Both the position numbers and the translations under genes were made by a program. 64,000 bases of DNA from JABGQS01 sp963666505 (GTDB taxonomy: Bacteria > Bacillota > Clostridia > Christensenellales > SZUA-584): the NCBI GenBank assembly GCA_963666505.2, contig CAXXXL010000003.1, forward strand, positions 310,001-374,000, in the 5' to 3' direction. The notes under the pieces were generated by a model. It saw only the letters and a program-made list of their open reading frames with translations, was not told where the DNA came from and ran no database searches. Shown here in pieces: positions 25,398 through 33,511 of this stretch. Each line of letters opens with the position of its first letter. Position 1 is the first letter of the stretch.

Positions 25398-26180
25398 TTA
25401 CAGGTCGAGCTTTCTGTTTATAAGAGCAGAAGACACTGTAGTGTATGCTGCAATTAATAAGATTGATATAGCTAGCGAAATATTAAAAATTAACGGTCCG
25501 TTTGCAGAAAACATGTTGAGGTAGGGCTCGTCTGTTACGTATCTATTTGCAGACGTTACTATTAAAGCGGATAAAAACAGTTCCAGAAGCAGCAGCCCTA
25601 GAAAAATAACCAGGGGAACGAACCAGTTTATTGATCTGTGGGAAAGCATAGTTTTTGATAAGGTTATGGAGAACATTGCCAAAACTATAGCGCCAATTAT
25701 TTGCAGGAAAAGAGCTATACACAGCAGGAGTATTACCGCAGTTATACTAAACTCCGGAAACAGGCTGTATATATCTGTGAGAAAAATGGGTGCATCAATA
25801 AAGATATTAACATTCGCTGCGCAGCATAACGCAAGAATAAACAGACCAATATATATCAATGAACCTAATGTATCGATGGCTGCGCAGAGTATCTTCGAGC
25901 CAAAGATCTTTGCTCCGCTGCTTGGTGTTAAAAACATCATATATCCGTTTGTTTTTTTATAGTCATTGTAGTAGTTTGCGGTGTTTATTATAACCGGCAG
26001 GAAAACGCCGCCGGCAAATATAATGGCTGAAGAGACTATGACTAATATAAACCAAAAATGGTCGTTATCCATCTTCGGCAGGCCTGTAGCCGCAAGGATG
26101 GTAAGCGCTGTAAAAATATAAAGTGCTGCTATATATAGTTTCTTCTTTCTTATCAGTTCATATTTTAAAAGCTTCATCAT
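25398..26180 (-). CDS. ABC transporter permease (ABC-2 type)
   Basis: 260 residues with about six membrane helices and a long first extracytoplasmic loop region, typical of ABC-2 permeases partnered with a separate ATPase. The start overlaps the ATPase stop as ATGA. Together with the ATPase and the GntR regulator it forms a YtrA-like operon, a type that in Bacillus responds to cell-wall active compounds; the substrate here is unknown. Confidence 0.82.
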   Translation of the reverse strand: MMKLLKYELIRKKKLYIAALYIFTALTILAATGLPKMDNDHFWFILVIVSSAIIFAGGVFLPVIINTANYYNDYKKTNGYMMFLTPSSGAKIFGSKILCAAIDTLGSLIYIGLFILALCCAANVNIFIDAPIFLTDIYSLFPEFSITAVILLLCIALFLQIIGAIVLAMFSITLSKTMLSHRSINWFVPLVIFLGLLLLELFLSALIVTSANRYVTDEPYLNMFSANGPLIFNISLAISILLIAAYTTVSSALINRKLDL

Positions 26181-26872
26181 GATGCGAAAACCTCCCTGTA
26201 CAAATCAACTATCGATTTCCCGTGTTCTTGGCGGATATCTTCTGAGTCTCCGCTGGTTGTTATAGAGCCGCTTTTAATGAAGTAAACGCTGTCCAGTATA
26301 TTTTCGATAACGTCTACAAGGTGACTTGATATAACTATCGCTGTCTGCGGTTCGGCTTCCTGTATGATGGCGTTCATTATATAGTCTCGTGCCACTAGGT
26401 CTATGCCGTTGAGCGGTTCGTCTAGCATTATTATCTTTGCCTTTCGTGCCATGGTTGCGGCAATCTTTAGTTTTGCTGCCATGCCGGAAGAGAGTGAATT
26501 TGCCTTCATAGACGGCTCAAGGCCCATTTCGGCGATAAGTCTATCAAATGTTTCGCAGGAGAAATCTTTATAAAAATCGCTGTAGTATTTTTTTACAGTA
26601 TCTATTTTCATATAGTCATAGTAATACGGTTCTGTCGGCATATAAGCTATATCCGCTTTGTGGCAAAAAGAGAGCGGTTCGCCGAAGATATTTATGCTGC
26701 CTTTATTTGGGTGGAACAGCCCCGCGACAAGCTTCATAAATGTCGATTTACCGCTGCCGTTTGGACCAAGCAGTCCGTAAATTTTTCCGCTTTCTATAGA
26801 GATGCTGACGTCATCAACCGCTTTGACTCTTTTGAATTTCTTCGTCAGATTCTTTGTCTTTATGTATTCCAT
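26177..26872 (-). CDS. ABC transporter ATP-binding protein
   Basis: 231 residues. Walker A G-P-N-G-S-G-K-S-T at about 36-44, signature-like S-L-S-S-G-M-A-A-K-L (L-S-S-G-M rather than L-S-G-G-Q, common in this subgroup), Walker B I-I-M-L-D-E-P-L-N-G-I-D, and the H-loop S-S-H-L. It drives the following permease. Its start overlaps the GntR stop by one base and its stop overlaps the permease start, so the three genes are tightly coupled. Confidence 0.9.
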   Translation of the reverse strand: MEYIKTKNLTKKFKRVKAVDDVSISIESGKIYGLLGPNGSGKSTFMKLVAGLFHPNKGSINIFGEPLSFCHKADIAYMPTEPYYYDYMKIDTVKKYYSDFYKDFSCETFDRLIAEMGLEPSMKANSLSSGMAAKLKIAATMARKAKIIMLDEPLNGIDLVARDYIMNAIIQEAEPQTAIVISSHLVDVIENILDSVYFIKSGSITTSGDSEDIRQEHGKSIVDLYREVFAS

Positions 26873-27228
26873 TATCTAAGCTCCTTATCTTCTATCTTCT
26901 TGATTATCTCCTGCTTGGAAAACCCGAGCTCGCTCATTTGCTCTGTAAAGTCGTCAACAAGCGTGTTTATGATTTCGGTCCTTAGAGAAGGCAGCAGGTC
27001 TTTCTTGTTGCTTATGAACGTTCCCTTGCCACGCTCTACATAACACAATTCCATCTGTTCCATCTCCTTATATATCCTTGCTGCTGTGTTTGGATTTACT
27101 TCGTATTCTATAGCAAGCTCTCGTGATGAGGGCAGCTTTTCGCCAGGCTTTAGTTCTCCCTTGACAATTTTTTTCTTTAAGTCGTCAATGACTTGAATGT
27201 ATATAGGCACCCTGCTGTTGAACTGCAT
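26872..27228 (-). CDS. GntR family regulator, YtrA type
   Basis: 118 residues: GntR winged helix with V-P-I-Y-I-Q-V-I-D-D-L-K near the start, L-P-S-S-R-E-L-A and V-N-P-N-T-A-A-R-I-Y-K-E-M-E at the recognition helix, then a short C-terminal helical tail typical of the YtrA subfamily. It likely represses its own operon by binding the inverted repeat over its -10. GGAGGTGAG before the ATG defines the start. The ligand is unknown. Confidence 0.9.
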   Translation of the reverse strand: MQFNSRVPIYIQVIDDLKKKIVKGELKPGEKLPSSRELAIEYEVNPNTAARIYKEMEQMELCYVERGKGTFISNKKDLLPSLRTEIINTLVDDFTEQMSELGFSKQEIIKKIEDKELR

Positions 27229-27249
27229 TTACTCACCTCCGATATAAAT

Positions 27250-27290
27250 TGTACTAGCAACATAGTACACTAACACAATGGGCGTGTCAA
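27250..27290 (-). promoter_or_regulatory. GntR-ABC operon promoter and operator
   Basis: On the minus strand TTGACA (27285-27290), 17-base spacer and TACTAT (27262-27267). A perfect inverted repeat TGTACTA-6-TAGTACA (27250-27269) covers the -10, the usual position for autorepression by a YtrA-type GntR. Confidence 0.8.
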
Positions 27291-27310
27291 CCCTTTTTTT
27301 AGAAATAAAA

Positions 27311-27334
27311 AATAGGCAGAAAGCTCTGCCTATC
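27311..27334 (-). terminator. ychF terminator
   Basis: ATAGGCAGA and TCTGCCTAT pair around AAGC; the minus-strand exit is T-rich. It closes ychF. Confidence 0.85.
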
Positions 27335-27351
27335 GGTAGGTTAGATATATA

Positions 27352-28437
27352 TTATACGTTGAATTTAAACAGCGTTACGTCGCCGTCTTTCATGACGTAT
27401 TCTTTGCCCTCCTGCCGTACAAGGCCTTTTGTCTTTGCGGTTGCCATGTCACCGCATTCTTTAAGTTCGTCAAACGCTACGATCTCTGCCCGGATAAAGC
27501 CACGCTCGAAATCTGTGTGTATCTTGCCTGCTGCCTGCGGGGCTTTGGTGCCTTTGGTAATAGTCCACGCACGCACTTCCTTTTCGCCGGCGGTAAGATA
27601 GCTAATAAGGTTCAATAGCTCGTAGGATTTCTGTATAAGCTTTTCGAGGCCGCTTTTTTCTATGTCGAGCTCTGAGAGGAACATTTCACGCTCTTCTTTT
27701 TCGAGTATGGAGAGCTCTTCCTCCAGTTTTGCACACACTACCATTACGAGTGCGTTTTGCTTCTCGGCAAGATCCTGCAACGCTTTTACCTGCGCATCGT
27801 CTTTCCCGGCATCTTCTGAAACGTTGGCGGCATAAAGCATCGGTTTGTCCGTTAAAAGAAAAAGGTCTGCTATAAGTTCCTTTTCTTTTTTATCTAGGTC
27901 CATGCCCGAAACGAATATGCCATTCTCTAAGTTTTCTTTTATCTTCCCGAGTATCTCACATTCTGTTTTGTATTTCTTGTCGCCGCTCTTTATCATCTTT
28001 TCAGATTTTTGATAGCGCTTTTCGACGGATTCGATGTCTGCAAAGATAAGTTCGAAATTTATTGTTTCTGCGTCTCTTACGCTGTCTACGCTGCCGTCTA
28101 CGTGTGTTACGTCGTCGTTCTCAAAACAGCGAACAACGTGAAGTATAGCGTCTACCTCCCGTATATGAGACAGAAACTTGTTGCCGAGGCCCTCGCCTTT
28201 GCTTGCACCCTTGACTAGCCCTGCGATGTCTACGAACTCTATAACAGCGGGCGTATATTTTGCGGGGTTATATAGCCCTGCCAGAAAATCCATCCTCTCG
28301 TCCGGAACGCTTACCACGCCGATGTTGGGGTCTATCGTGCAGAAAGGATAGTTCTCGCTGGAAGCGCCAGCGCCCGTCAGCGCATTGAACAGCGAACTTT
28401 TGCCGACGTTCGGAAGACCTACTATACCAAGTTTCAT
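27352..28437 (-). CDS. ychF: YchF/OLA1 family P-loop NTPase
   Basis: 361 residues. P-loop G-L-P-N-V-G-K-S-S at 7-15, switch II D-I-A-G-L-V-K-G-A, and N-V-S-E in place of the N-K-x-D guanine motif, which in this family shifts preference to ATP. The C-terminal TGS domain ends in E-Y-V-M-K-D-G-D-V. YchF associates with ribosomes and stress responses; it is near universal. Single gene with its own terminator. Confidence 0.97.
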   Translation of the reverse strand: MKLGIVGLPNVGKSSLFNALTGAGASSENYPFCTIDPNIGVVSVPDERMDFLAGLYNPAKYTPAVIEFVDIAGLVKGASKGEGLGNKFLSHIREVDAILHVVRCFENDDVTHVDGSVDSVRDAETINFELIFADIESVEKRYQKSEKMIKSGDKKYKTECEILGKIKENLENGIFVSGMDLDKKEKELIADLFLLTDKPMLYAANVSEDAGKDDAQVKALQDLAEKQNALVMVVCAKLEEELSILEKEEREMFLSELDIEKSGLEKLIQKSYELLNLISYLTAGEKEVRAWTITKGTKAPQAAGKIHTDFERGFIRAEIVAFDELKECGDMATAKTKGLVRQEGKEYVMKDGDVTLFKFNV

Positions 28438-28646
28438 TATTACCTCACCTTAAGTTTATTCGTTTGTATTATAGCGCAGTCGGCGGGAAAAAAGCAATAA
28501 TCTATAAAAAGCATATAGTTTAGTATAAATTTGCTCTAAATAGTGATATAAAGGCGCAAATTTTCATTTTTGTTGTGCTTGGAGTAAAAACAGTGTAAAA
28601 TAACACTACTATAAACCGAAAGGCATTTTCGATTGGAGGGGTTATA

Positions 28647-29807
28647 ATGCCAAAAACGATTGGAGAGATCAACGAAAAACTCAAACAGGGCAAGGCGGTC
28701 GTCGTAACTGCGGAAGAAGCGGTGAAGATGGCAAAGGAACAGGGCGTTAAGGAATGCGCAAAGAAAATAGACGTGGTGACAGCGGCTACTTTCGGTGCAA
28801 TGTGTTCTTCCGGCGCTATGCTAAACTTTGGACATACCGAGCCTCCAATCCGAATGTGCGATATAACCCTGAATGACGTGCCTGCATACGCCGGTCTTGC
28901 TGCGGTCGATACATACATCGGCGCAACACAGGCCAGCAATTCTAAGGGGATTGAGTACGGCGGGGCACACGTTATAGAAGACCTTATCGCCGGCAAAGAA
29001 GTTGAGCTTCATGCGACTTCGCCCGGCACGGATTGCTATATCGGAAAAGAAGTGAGGACGAAGATAAAACTGGCCGACCTTAATCAGGCGTATATATTCA
29101 GCCCGAGGAATGCTTATCAGAACTATGCTGCAGCGACCAACGCTTCGGATACTTTAAAGCGCACTTATATGGGTACGCTGCTGCCGAAGATGGGCAACGT
29201 TACTTATTCAACGGCAGGAGAGCTATCGCCGCTGCTTAAGGACCCTAAAATGCGCACAATAGGCATAGGCACGAAGATATTGCTGTGCGGCGGAGAAGGC
29301 TATATAGCGTTTGAAGGAACACAGGCTGTCAACAAAAAAAGCGAGCTTGAAAACGGTGATATGTATTATGCCGGATACACAGTAAGCGTTATAGGCGACC
29401 TTAAGGGAATGAAGAGCGAATATATAAAAGCTGCGACTTTCGAAGGCTACGGCGTTTCGATGTTCGTTGGTATAGGGGTGCCTATCCCGGTAATTGATGA
29501 AGACATGATGGCAGACCTTGCTGTTCCTAATGAGCGGCTGTATACGTACATACAGGATTACGGCGTAAGCTCGAGAAGCAGGGAAGCTATAAAGCGAATT
29601 TCTTATGCGCAGCTTAGAAGCGGGCAGGTGGAGCTTGGCGGTAGAATGGTCAAGACGGCCTCGCTGTCAAGCATTTTCAAAGCACGCAAGATAGCGGACG
29701 AGCTTAAGGAAAAGATATTGGCGGGGCAGTTCGTAATGACGCAGCCGGTGGACAAACTGCCGCATAATCCGGAGTTTAAGCCACTAAATGCGGAGGTGAA
29801 GCTATAA
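28647..29807 (+). CDS. DUF39 homocysteine biosynthesis protein (L-aspartate semialdehyde sulfurtransferase)
   Basis: 386 residues of the DUF39/COG1900 family. Known members in methanogens and other anaerobes convert aspartate semialdehyde and sulfide-derived sulfur to homocysteine with a partner ferredoxin. Cys53 in A-M-C-S-S-G and Cys130 in G-T-D-C-Y-I-G sit where the family's two functional Cys are expected. It heads a three-gene operon with NIL-ferredoxin and UPF0280, the full set for this route. GGAGGGG precedes the ATG. Whether this organism also has the acyl-homoserine route cannot be told. Confidence 0.88.
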   Translation: MPKTIGEINEKLKQGKAVVVTAEEAVKMAKEQGVKECAKKIDVVTAATFGAMCSSGAMLNFGHTEPPIRMCDITLNDVPAYAGLAAVDTYIGATQASNSKGIEYGGAHVIEDLIAGKEVELHATSPGTDCYIGKEVRTKIKLADLNQAYIFSPRNAYQNYAAATNASDTLKRTYMGTLLPKMGNVTYSTAGELSPLLKDPKMRTIGIGTKILLCGGEGYIAFEGTQAVNKKSELENGDMYYAGYTVSVIGDLKGMKSEYIKAATFEGYGVSMFVGIGVPIPVIDEDMMADLAVPNERLYTYIQDYGVSSRSREAIKRISYAQLRSGQVELGGRMVKTASLSSIFKARKIADELKEKILAGQFVMTQPVDKLPHNPEFKPLNAEVKL

Positions 29808-30217
29808 TGAAAACAATAAAAATAGGGCTATTATTCACCCCTGAAAACACCGACAAACCTATAATCACGAACATTGTAAGAATGGGGCTCTCGTGCAACA
29901 TACTAAAAGCATCTATCACCCAGGGCAAGCAAGGAAAAATGTTGATGGAGCTGTCCGGCGAAGAGGATGATATAGACAAAAGCATAGAGTTCTTAAAAGA
30001 GCATGATGTTACCGTAAAGATGTATACGGAGAACATTATACACTATGAGGAACAGTGCGTGCACTGCGGAGCCTGTACAGCTGTATGCCCTTCAAAGGCG
30101 CTGACGATGAATAAGGAAACATGGGAGCTTGAGTTCGATATGGAAGAGTGCCTGCTGTGCGGACACTGCGTAAGGGCGTGCCCGACCAGGGCTATAAAGC
30201 TAAGTGAAGAGCTATAA
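29807..30217 (+). CDS. NIL domain-ferredoxin fusion (homocysteine biosynthesis partner)
   Basis: 136 residues. The N-terminal NIL domain (about 1-75) is followed by two 4Fe-4S clusters, C-V-H-C-G-A-C-T-A-V-C-P at about 83-94 and C-L-L-C-G-H-C-V-R-A-C-P at about 112-123. This is the MA1822 type that supplies electrons or sulfur to the DUF39 enzyme. The start codon overlaps the DUF39 stop codon (TAATG), and it overlaps the next gene by 14 bases. Confidence 0.88.
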   Translation: MKTIKIGLLFTPENTDKPIITNIVRMGLSCNILKASITQGKQGKMLMELSGEEDDIDKSIEFLKEHDVTVKMYTENIIHYEEQCVHCGACTAVCPSKALTMNKETWELEFDMEECLLCGHCVRACPTRAIKLSEEL

Positions 30218-30929
30218 CGACAGAAACGAATATCGCAGGCTTGTAAATACACAGCTTGTAAGCTGGCATACCGCCTATAAAGAAACGGAGCTTTTGATAA
30301 GCGCAGAGAAAGACCTGAGCGAACTTGCATACAGCATAGTGTATAAGCTGAGAACTTTCCTTGACGAATACATCAGCAGTCACAAAGAGTTTTCAGAATC
30401 GCTGGAGCCGATCGATCCGGGCGTCGATGCGCCGCCGGTGGTACAGGACATGTGCCGTGCGGCACTGAGCGCAGGAGTGGGGCCGATGGCAGCCGTGGCT
30501 GGTGTGTTTGCGAAAGAAGTGGGACGGCGTTTGATGGAACACTCAAACAAGGTTATAATAGAAAACGGCGGCGATGTTTGGCTGAGGACCGGAGATCTAT
30601 CTACGGTTGCGGTCTATGCCGGAAACAGCAGCCTTAGCATGAAAATTGGAATAACTCTGGACACATATGACCCTATGGCTGTGTGTACGTCTTCTGGGAC
30701 GGTGGGGCCTTCGCTGAGCTTTGGCAAAGCGGATGCGGCTGTAGTCGTTTCGTATGACGCATGCCTTGCGGATGCCTGCGCTACACGGCTAGGAAACGAG
30801 ATAAAGAGCGCAGGTGACATCGAAAAAGCGCTGGAGAAGATATTTGAGATAAAGGGAGTTATTGGCGCTCTGGCGATAGCGGAAGAAAGAATGGGTGCAA
30901 TAGGCGGTTTGGAGCTTGTAAACCTGTAA
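30204..30929 (+). CDS. UPF0280 family protein
   Basis: 241 residues of the UPF0280/COG2122 family, distantly related to ApbE flavin transferases. V-G-P-M-A-A-V-A-G-V-F-A at about 92-103 and C-T-S-S-G-T-V-G-P-S near 154-163 are the typical conserved blocks. Homologues cluster with DUF39 genes and support homocysteine synthesis from sulfide. The GTG start overlaps the ferredoxin gene by 14 bases in another frame, so translation is coupled. The biochemical role is inferred from context. Confidence 0.85.
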   Translation: MKSYNDRNEYRRLVNTQLVSWHTAYKETELLISAEKDLSELAYSIVYKLRTFLDEYISSHKEFSESLEPIDPGVDAPPVVQDMCRAALSAGVGPMAAVAGVFAKEVGRRLMEHSNKVIIENGGDVWLRTGDLSTVAVYAGNSSLSMKIGITLDTYDPMAVCTSSGTVGPSLSFGKADAAVVVSYDACLADACATRLGNEIKSAGDIEKALEKIFEIKGVIGALAIAEERMGAIGGLELVNL

Positions 30930-30945
30930 AAAAGACTTGAAGAAA

Positions 30946-31968
30946 ATGATAGAAGACTTGGAACAAAATTATAAAGAACTTATAAACAAGGCTGCCGAAA
31001 TAATAAAATCCGGCGGTCTTGTTGCGTTTCCAACAGAGACGGTATACGGACTTGGCGCCAATGCGTTTGACGAGCAGGCGGTCGAAAAGATATTTAAAGC
31101 AAAGGGGCGTCCGCAGGACAACCCAATAATAGTACATGTAAACAGCTTGCAGATGGCAAGAAGCGTTGCCAGACTAGATAAAAAGGCGGAAAAACTGGCT
31201 GATAAATTTTGGCCGGGACCGCTTTCCATAGTGCTGGCTGCAGAAGGGCTTGGCAGTGCGGCGACGGCGGGGCTTGATACCATAGCGGTTAGAATGCCGG
31301 ATAGCGACGTGGCGCTGAGTATTATCTCTGCGGCGAACCTACCCATTGCAGCACCCAGCGCAAACAGTTCTGGCAGACCAAGCCCGACGAGCGCACAGCA
31401 CGTTCGGGACGACCTTGGCGAAGATATTTTGGTGCTGGATGCAGGTGAGTGCAGCGTGGGTGTAGAATCTACTGTAATAGACGTAACAAAAAGAAGACCT
31501 GTAATACTGCGGCCGGGCGCTGTTACTAAAGAAATGATAGAGCAATGTATCGGAAAGGTGGATATAGCGGACGCATTTTCGGAAGGCGAAGAGGAAAAAC
31601 CTGTGTCTCCGGGTATGAAATATCGCCACTATGCACCAAAAGCACAAGTGACAGTTATAGAAGGAAATCATATTTCTGTTGCAGAATCTGCAAAATATCT
31701 GTATGATAAGGATATTAAGCTGGGTGAAAAGCCGCTTATAATGGCAAGCAGAGAGAATAAAAAGTATTACGGCAAAAGGAATCTGGTTGTTACCGGAAGC
31801 GTATACAGCCCGCAGGAAGCGGCAAACAAGCTCTATGCACTGCTAAGAGCCGCTGACGAAGACGGATATTCGAGTATCTACTTTGAAGCTCTGCCCAAAG
31901 AAGGAATTGGTTTTGCGGTGATGAACCGCATTTATAAAGCATCGGCATATAATATAGTTAAAGTTTGA
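30946..31968 (+). CDS. L-threonylcarbamoyladenylate synthase, Sua5 type
   Basis: 340 residues. The N-terminal YrdC domain shows G-G-L-V-A-F-P-T-E-T-V-Y-G-L-G, K-G-R-P-Q-D-N-P and A-P-S-A-N-S-S-G-R-P-S-P-T, and the extra C-terminal Sua5 domain follows M-K-Y-R-H-Y-A-P at about 222-229. It forms threonylcarbamoyl-AMP for t6A37 of tRNA. A TTG three codons earlier is an alternative start. It is 17 bases upstream of ywlE, an order also found in Bacillus, where the synthase is ywlC. Confidence 0.92.
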   Translation: MIEDLEQNYKELINKAAEIIKSGGLVAFPTETVYGLGANAFDEQAVEKIFKAKGRPQDNPIIVHVNSLQMARSVARLDKKAEKLADKFWPGPLSIVLAAEGLGSAATAGLDTIAVRMPDSDVALSIISAANLPIAAPSANSSGRPSPTSAQHVRDDLGEDILVLDAGECSVGVESTVIDVTKRRPVILRPGAVTKEMIEQCIGKVDIADAFSEGEEEKPVSPGMKYRHYAPKAQVTVIEGNHISVAESAKYLYDKDIKLGEKPLIMASRENKKYYGKRNLVVTGSVYSPQEAANKLYALLRAADEDGYSSIYFEALPKEGIGFAVMNRIYKASAYNIVKV

Positions 31969-31985
31969 GGAGGTTAGCACTTTAA

Positions 31986-32453
31986 ATGAACGTTCTTTTT
32001 GTATGTGCAGGCAATACATGCAGAAGCCCTATGGCAGAAGAGATTGCGGACGACATCGGAGACCGAAGTAGCAACTTAGAGTTTAAATCGGCCGGTACGT
32101 TTGCATGTGAAGGTGACTCAGCTTCACAGGAAGCTATCGAGGCTATGGAAGAGATCGGTCTTGATATAGAAAAGCATAAGTCTACACAGTTCAGCAAAGA
32201 GCTGGCTGAGTGGGCGGATATAATCCTTGCGATGGAGGCAAAGCACATTGAAGAGATGGAAGCTATGGCTCCAGACGAGAAGGACAAGATGCACACGCTT
32301 CTCGGGTTTGCTCAGGGAGTGGAAGGGTATCCCGGTGAGGAAGGGTACGATATACTCGACCCATATAAGGAACCCATTGAAGTTTACCGTGAGACAAGAG
32401 AACAGATAAAGGCTGCGGTAGAGAAAGTCATAAAGAAATTGGAAAACGAATAG
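31986..32453 (+). CDS. ywlE: low-molecular-weight protein arginine phosphatase (YwlE-like)
   Basis: 155 residues. The LMW-PTP loop C-A-G-N-T-C-R-S at 7-14 supplies catalytic Cys7 and Arg13, and D-I-L-D-P-Y near the C-terminus supplies the general acid. Thr11 in the loop is the residue that sets arginine phosphatase specificity in Bacillus YwlE. A McsB-like arginine kinase would be the counterpart, but none is in the window. GAGGAGG lies about 15 bases upstream. Tyrosine phosphatase activity cannot be excluded. Confidence 0.87.
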   Translation: MNVLFVCAGNTCRSPMAEEIADDIGDRSSNLEFKSAGTFACEGDSASQEAIEAMEEIGLDIEKHKSTQFSKELAEWADIILAMEAKHIEEMEAMAPDEKDKMHTLLGFAQGVEGYPGEEGYDILDPYKEPIEVYRETREQIKAAVEKVIKKLENE

Positions 32454-32461
32454 ATTGCTTT

Positions 32462-32490
32462 AAAAGGCGGCTGAAAAGCCGCCCTTTTTT
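32462..32490 (+). terminator. terminator after ywlE
   Basis: GGCGGCT-GAAA-AGCCGCC stem followed by six T's; likely ends the transcript that includes sua5 and ywlE. Confidence 0.92.
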
Positions 32491-32504
32491 ATACAGTTAT
32501 ATTT

Positions 32505-33347
32505 TTATGATATTCCGAGATCTTTTTTAATTCCTTTAGATTTATACAGAACTATCGTCCATGCGACAAGGCTGCCAAGAGAATACAGAGCCTGAACGCT
32601 GACGTTCATGGGCAGGCTGTCGGAGTAAAGCTCGTATGGATATGCTGCGTTGGCGCCGAAATAGCTGAACACCATGAAGAGCAGAGCGATGTTGACGAGC
32701 ATCATTGCTATAAACGCAGGTCTGAATGAGACTTTACGTTTTATTATCCGTAGTATTATCAATGCACCAAGCAGTATGGGTATGATATATGCCATCAGGG
32801 CGGATATGAACGGCATCTGGCTGTAGCGAATAATATTGCTGCTGGTGTAGAACGCTGTTTCGATAAGGCTGAATATATTCACCACTAGAAAGCTTATAAT
32901 AAATATAAGGAATGCTGATGAAGCACCGCCCAGTGCCTTTGAGCTTTCAGGATAGGTGTTTTCGACTCTTTTTGAATTGAATATATATATCATGAAAAAC
33001 GATATGTAGACAAGAGATATCACGAAAAAGACTGTATATTCGGTGTACCATTGGATTTCGTAAAGCGGGTTCATTTCGAATATATGCGAAAGGCCAAAAC
33101 CAAGATCCAGCCCGCAGAGTATAACGAATAAAAACCTGAAGACTATTTTTTTTCGGAAGAGAAACACGAGTATAAGAGTGCTCATTGCAAGAGAAGCGAG
33201 CGCTAGAAATACGTCTACACCTATTGCGGCACCCTGGACAAGCGTTATAATGAACTTGATTATAAGCATCACTACTAAAACTATCAGCCATCCTTTTACG
33301 CCGTACAAATTTTTTGCGGCTTTGCCCGCCCTAACGCTGCTCTTCAT
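32505..33347 (-). CDS. DUF2569-like membrane protein
   Basis: 280 residues with about eight hydrophobic segments. V-K-G-W-L-I-V-L near the start and N-S-K-R-V-E-N-T-Y-P at about 126-135 match the two ends of the DUF2569 domain; a second membrane half follows. The function is unknown. I place the start at 33347, eight bases after AAGGAGG, rather than the ATG two codons earlier. A broken relative lies at 36041. It is divergent from the penicillin-binding protein gene. Confidence 0.65.
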   Translation of the reverse strand: MKSSVRAGKAAKNLYGVKGWLIVLVVMLIIKFIITLVQGAAIGVDVFLALASLAMSTLILVFLFRKKIVFRFLFVILCGLDLGFGLSHIFEMNPLYEIQWYTEYTVFFVISLVYISFFMIYIFNSKRVENTYPESSKALGGASSAFLIFIISFLVVNIFSLIETAFYTSSNIIRYSQMPFISALMAYIIPILLGALIILRIIKRKVSFRPAFIAMMLVNIALLFMVFSYFGANAAYPYELYSDSLPMNVSVQALYSLGSLVAWTIVLYKSKGIKKDLGIS

Positions 33348-33464
33348 AATCATGGCCTCCTTGAGAAAATGTCTTTATTTGATTATATCACTCTGATACA
33401 GCATTTGCCACAGAAAACACCAATCTGGCGCAGCGGTTTTGTGTCAATCATTAACAATCTCCTA

Positions 33465-33493
33465 TGTACATCAAAAGCGCCTCATAGTATAAT
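33465..33493 (+). promoter_or_regulatory. promoter of the penicillin-binding protein gene
   Basis: TGTACA (33465-33470), 17-base spacer, TATAAT (33488-33493), 19 bases before the ATG. Confidence 0.6.
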
Positions 33494-33511
33494 AGCATAT
33501 CGGAGGCAGCC

